Translations under genes and position numbers: made by a program
Notes under the pieces: model-generated
What the model was told of the DNA's origin: nothing
Seen by the model: the letters and a program-made list of their open reading frames with translations, nothing else
Database searches by the model: none
Shown: one piece after another, positions 49,806 through 51,138 of the stretch
Layout of the letters: each line of letters starts with the position of its first letter
Position numbering within the stretch: the first letter of the stretch is position 1
From: DAOUMU01 sp034409055
GTDB lineage: Bacteria; Chloroflexota; Anaerolineae; 4572-78; J111
Length of the DNA stretch: 51,138 nt
Direction of reading: 5' to 3'
Assembly (NCBI GenBank): GCA_034409055.1
Contig: DAOUMU010000194.1
Location: forward strand, 1-51,138

Positions 49806-50295
49806 TTGAACCAATCTGCGGTCCCCCTGGCCGAAAAAAGCAGCGAACGGATCCAGCAATTGATCTGGCGGGCCACCCCCTTTGAAAACCGGCTAAAAGA
49901 TTTCCTGGAGTCCACCGTACTGCAAAAGGAAACCGATGCCTACGACTCCCGGGCGAACCGGGTGACCTTGATGACCCTGCACGCTGCCAAGGGACTTGAG
50001 TTTCCGGTGGTCTTTATTGTGGGCTGTGAAGAGAATTTGATACCTTGTCAAAGAGAAGGTAAGGTCTTTGATTTATAAGGAACGCCGGCTTTTTTACGTG
50101 GGTATGACTCGAGCTCAAAACAAGCTCATCTTGACGCAGGCCAAAACCGGATTTCTTTTTGGCCAGACGTTTAAGAATGAGCCGTCCCGTTTTTTGAGCG
50201 ATATTGAGGACGCCTTGAAGGAGTTGAAAGAAATGGTCCCTCGAAAATCTGCTAAAAAAGGAAAGGATGAGGGGACGCAGTTGAGATTGTTTTGA
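49806..50295 (+). pseudogene. truncated, frameshifted copy of the UvrD helicase C-terminus
   Basis: Two overlapping frames reproduce the last part of the EndoQ-UvrD protein at 14538-17828. The first (49806-50078) has RATPFENRLKDFLEST, LQKETDAYDSRANRVTL and TLHAAKGLEFPVVFIVG; the second (50068-50295) has ERRLFYVGMTRAQNKLI, PSRFLSDIEDALKELKE and ends QLRLF. Alignment continues across a frameshift near 50056-50070, and everything before the equivalent of residue 940 or so is absent. The DNA has diverged clearly from the intact gene, so this is an old paralogue and not a recent duplication. The 5' end coincides with the inverted-repeat element. The C-terminal clamp-binding motif is kept. Confidence 0.85.
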
Positions 50296-50321
50296 GCTTG
50301 TAGTTTTTTACACCCTTTTTA

Positions 50322-50339
50322 CAATCTGACAACAGATTG
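50322..50339. other. 7-bp hairpin between helicase remnant and secreted-protein gene
   Basis: CAATCTG (50322-50328) and CAGATTG (50333-50339) form a perfect stem with an ACAA loop, preceded by T-rich CACCCTTTTTA. It may end transcription from the left on the opposite strand, or is a regulatory site in front of the 50422 gene. A -10-like TATACT lies at 50355-50360, without a matching -35. Confidence 0.4.
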
Positions 50340-50421
50340 ATAACACAGAGACGATATACTGTGACCAAACTTAAAAATCATCCAACACAATCAATTTAAA
50401 AAACGAAAGGATGTAGTCACA

Positions 50422-50940
50422 GTGAAACAGTTAAATTTTGTTATCAAGTCTCTGTTGGGAATGGTTGTCTTGATGCTGTTGGTTGGGGTGTGGGTTGGTC
50501 CGGCCGCTGCTGCCCCGCCGGTTGAGCGGGAGTATCCCGGCCTGGAATATGCTCTGAAGTACGCCCTCATTCGGGTCGAGGCCCTGCAAGCGCACATCGA
50601 CTATGCCAGTGCGTCGGCGGATCTGGCTGAAGCATATATTCAGGACGAGCAGGCCGCTGGCCATGACACCTCGGCCCTGACCACGGCCCTGGCCGAGTTC
50701 CAGGCCAAGATCGACGAGGCCCAGGCCCTGCACGATACCACCACTCAAATCCTTGACGAAAAGGCCGGGTTTGACGAAAACGGTGAGGTGGTGGACCCTG
50801 AGCAGGCGCTCGATACGCTGAAGAACGCCCGCCAAACGATGCAGGAAACCAACCAAACTCTGCGCACCGCCAAACAGGATTTCCGCGAGGCCCTACGGGA
50901 TTATCGCCAAAGCAAGAGGCGAACGGCGAATGATGAATGA
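50422..50940 (+). CDS. secreted alpha-helical protein of unknown function
   Basis: This 172-residue ORF starts with GTG after AAAGGATG. A signal peptide covers about residues 1-31 (IKSLLGMVVLMLLVGVWVGPAAAA). The mature part is almost wholly helical and rich in alanine, glutamate, glutamine and aspartate, with two long predicted coiled segments (about 37-115 and 128-165) separated by a loop with FDENGEVVDPEQ, reminiscent of a helical hairpin. The end is basic (QSKRRTANDE). No cysteine, lipobox or membrane anchor is seen. No family was recognised; a periplasmic or cell-surface chaperone-like or structural role is possible but speculative. Confidence 0.7.
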   Translation: MKQLNFVIKSLLGMVVLMLLVGVWVGPAAAAPPVEREYPGLEYALKYALIRVEALQAHIDYASASADLAEAYIQDEQAAGHDTSALTTALAEFQAKIDEAQALHDTTTQILDEKAGFDENGEVVDPEQALDTLKNARQTMQETNQTLRTAKQDFREALRDYRQSKRRTANDE

Positions 50941-51032
50941 ACCCACAGTCCGCGACTCAGGTGGCTGGACTGTCCCTCAGGGAGGCTTTTCGCCCTGACC
51001 CGGCCGGAGCCCAAAAGGTATCTTCTCAAAAA

Positions 51033-51103
51033 GTAGGGGCGAGGCAACTCGGAGAGCGGGTTGTTTGCTCCGAGACCCCCAATCCGAATTGCCTCGCCCC
51101 TAC
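51033..51103. repeat. 71-bp palindromic repeat with 15-bp perfect arms
   Basis: GTAGGGGCGAGGCAA (51033-51047) and TTGCCTCGCCCCTAC (51089-51103) are perfect inverted arms, with an inner CTCGGAG/CTCCGAG stem. The GTAGGGGCG...CGCCCCTAC type is a familiar dispersed intergenic repeat of filamentous and environmental bacteria. It lies about 90 bases after the secreted-protein gene. Confidence 0.75.
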
Positions 51104-51138
51104 CCCACCCCGAATTATTGAGATGATACGTACAAAGT

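Noticed and set aside
50337..50365. Promoter for the secreted-protein gene (TTGATA with TATACT)
   Set aside because: The spacing between the boxes is only 12 bases, so it is not an acceptable sigma-70 promoter.

Overview
The window looks like a piece of a Chloroflexota (Anaerolineae-like) chromosome. I infer this from family types, not from a database search: GAF-type histidine kinase with NarL-type regulator, archaeal-type phosphoglycerate mutase ApgM, MttB/corrinoid methyltransferases next to FAD-GcvT dehydrogenases, an EndoQ-UvrD fusion, strong AGGAGG-like ribosome binding sites and many dispersed palindromic repeats. No rRNA, tRNA, CRISPR array, prophage or complete transposase gene was seen.

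Region 1 (1-14.4 kb, all on the minus strand) is a methylated-amine catabolic locus. Reading with transcription, it holds an Lrp/AsnC regulator, an MttB-family methyltransferase, gene remnants, a corrinoid protein, a family 5 substrate-binding protein with a LysM-like module, two Dpp-type permeases, two paralogous FAD-GcvT dehydrogenases (dimethylglycine/sarcosine dehydrogenase type) and a second MttB. It pairs cobamide-dependent methyl transfer with folate-linked oxidative demethylation, as expected for betaine-like substrates. No ABC ATPase, second methyltransferase or corrinoid activase is present. The Lrp gene and the divergent helicase gene share an intergenic region with three CGAATTTCG-like motifs exactly 30 bp apart.

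Region 2 (14.5-21.5 kb) holds an EndoQ-UvrD fusion with clamp-binding-like motifs, a LacI-family repressor, and a histidine kinase/response regulator pair. Cre-like sites (TGTAAACGATTACA) overlap good promoters of both lacI and the kinase.

Region 3 (21.7-49.2 kb, all on the plus strand) is a nearly complete carbohydrate cluster: apgM, a lone receiver protein, a fused fructose PTS phosphotransferase, fruK, fruA, pgi, a small zinc-ribbon protein, glgC, phosphohexomutase, glgB, fba, gap, eno, a family II pyrophosphatase, pgk (with an apparent frameshift), mgsA, a split ThrE-type exporter, class III fbp, ldh and pyk. Together these take fructose through fructose 1-phosphate to lactate, run gluconeogenesis back to hexose phosphate, and feed ADP-glucose/glycogen. 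Triosephosphate isomerase, glycogen synthase and 6-phosphofructokinase are not in the window. The cluster carries relics: a 37-residue ferredoxin stub after fba and an internal piece of ATP-dependent PEP carboxykinase before the exporter.

Region 4 (49.2-51.1 kb) has a 537-bp element with 18-bp terminal inverted repeats, a truncated and frameshifted second copy of the helicase C-terminus, a small secreted helical protein, and a 71-bp palindromic repeat at the right edge.
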